Assembly: GCA_017560085.1 (NCBI GenBank)
Contig: JAFYPA010000048.1
Span: 1-59,417, forward strand
DNA from: Clostridia bacterium
GTDB taxonomy: Bacteria > Bacillota > Clostridia > Oscillospirales > CAG-382
Reading direction: 5' to 3'
Length of the DNA: 59,417 bases
Of this stretch, positions 59,174-59,417 are shown in pieces. The translations under genes were made by a program, and so were the position numbers. The stretch's first letter is position 1. Each line of letters opens with the position of its first letter. The notes under the pieces are model-generated. The model saw nothing but the letters and a program-made list of their open reading frames with translations. It had not been told where the DNA came from and made no database searches.

Positions 59174-59283
59174 CGGTGCGGTGCACCGAAATGCAAAATG
59201 CAAAGGGCAAAATGCAAAATTGGAATTTATAGGGGACAGGGACTAGGAACTAGGGGCTAGGGAAGGTTGGAAGCTTCGCTTCC
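59174..59283. repeat. Heptamer/hairpin element, copy 12 (AATGCAA and GACTAGG types)
   Basis: CGGTGC-GGT-GCACCG (59174-59188) precedes AATGCAAA-like units (59189-59220). A second tract of GGACAGG/GACTAGG units (59233-59263) leads to GGAAGC-TTC-GCTTCC (59269-59283). This has the same array-then-hairpin order as other copies but with different units. Confidence 0.6.
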
Positions 59284-59371
59284 TTCGTTAAGATTTAAAT
59301 TGGAATTTGTCGGGGAGTTTGTGCACCCTCTGAACGCATTTTTAATCTGATGTGGGTGCTTCCTGCGGAAC

Positions 59372-59417
59372 TCCCTCAGTCAGCTTCGCTGACAGCTCCC
59401 TCAAGAGGGAGCCATAC
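59372..59417. repeat. Partial REP-like element cut by the window end
   Basis: TCCCTCA then GTCAGC-TTC-GCTGAC, as in the 140-bp element at 26645-26784, and a GAGGGAGCC segment that runs off the edge. Between 59284 and 59371 I see no gene. Confidence 0.65.

Overview
The window comes from an endospore-forming, low-to-moderate GC member of the Firmicutes, most likely an uncultured plant-polysaccharide-degrading Clostridia of the Oscillospiraceae/Ruminococcaceae type. The evidence is SpoIID, SpoVM and dipicolinate synthase genes, S-layer-homology (SLH) surface proteins, the end of a dockerin, GlpP, DUF896, an indolepyruvate oxidoreductase cluster, strong AGGAGG-like ribosome sites and classical sigma-A promoters. 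No rRNA, tRNA, CRISPR array or transposase was seen. The taxonomic placement is inferred from gene content.

Layout. 1-105: end of a dockerin protein. 353-3995: operon of a beta-helix protein without signal peptide, a metallo-beta-lactamase-fold hydrolase, a P-loop protein and a ComB-type phosphatase. 4041-7442 (-): SLH/beta-helix surface protein. 7667-9967: small membrane protein, DUF554 protein and phosphoesterase. 9974-14749: sporulation block, with a 50-aa membrane protein, SpoVM (25 aa), a SPOCS/LysM protein and SpoIID on the minus strand, divergent from dpaA-dpaB. 14873-21352: esterase, GH28 polygalacturonase and a second SLH/beta-helix protein. 21618-26465 (-): sugar catabolism (isomerase, FGGY kinase, DUF4432 epimerase, class II aldolase). 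26944-34043 (-): aminotransferase, ACT protein, PaaK-type ligase, GH99-like protein, IorB, IorA (amino-acid/2-oxo-acid catabolism). 34302-37557: ComEC-like hydrolase, an unrecognised alpha-helical protein and a FliB-like protein. 37796-40157: SLH/WG-repeat protein and DUF896 protein. 40356-44306: GlpA-, GlpB- and DUF1667-type genes behind a leader terminator, with the matching antiterminator gene glpP convergent to them. 44339-51844: sensor/regulator with a C-terminal HTH, divergent from a sialidase-fold protein, an EamA transporter and a third SLH/beta-helix protein. 51926-53166 (-): split ThrE-type exporter. 53457-59100: secreted copper-amine-oxidase-N-like protein and a fourth SLH/beta-helix protein.

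Two themes stand out. First, five paralogues share a C-terminal parallel beta-helix domain. Four are exported and carry SLH motifs, and three of these also carry tandem copies of an N-terminal module I cannot name. With the polygalacturonase, esterase, sialidase-fold protein and sugar-isomerase/kinase/aldolase genes they suggest cell-surface attack on pectin-like glycans followed by intracellular sugar use. Second, the intergenic space holds about a dozen copies of a composite repeat: short arrays of 7-bp units (array-specific variants such as AATGCAT, AATGCAC, AGTGAAT, AGTGGAC, AATTCGG) next to small hairpins whose stems differ between copies but stay paired around a roughly 3-nt loop. Several copies lie between genes of one operon. 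I do not recognise this family, and it is the strongest candidate for something undescribed here.
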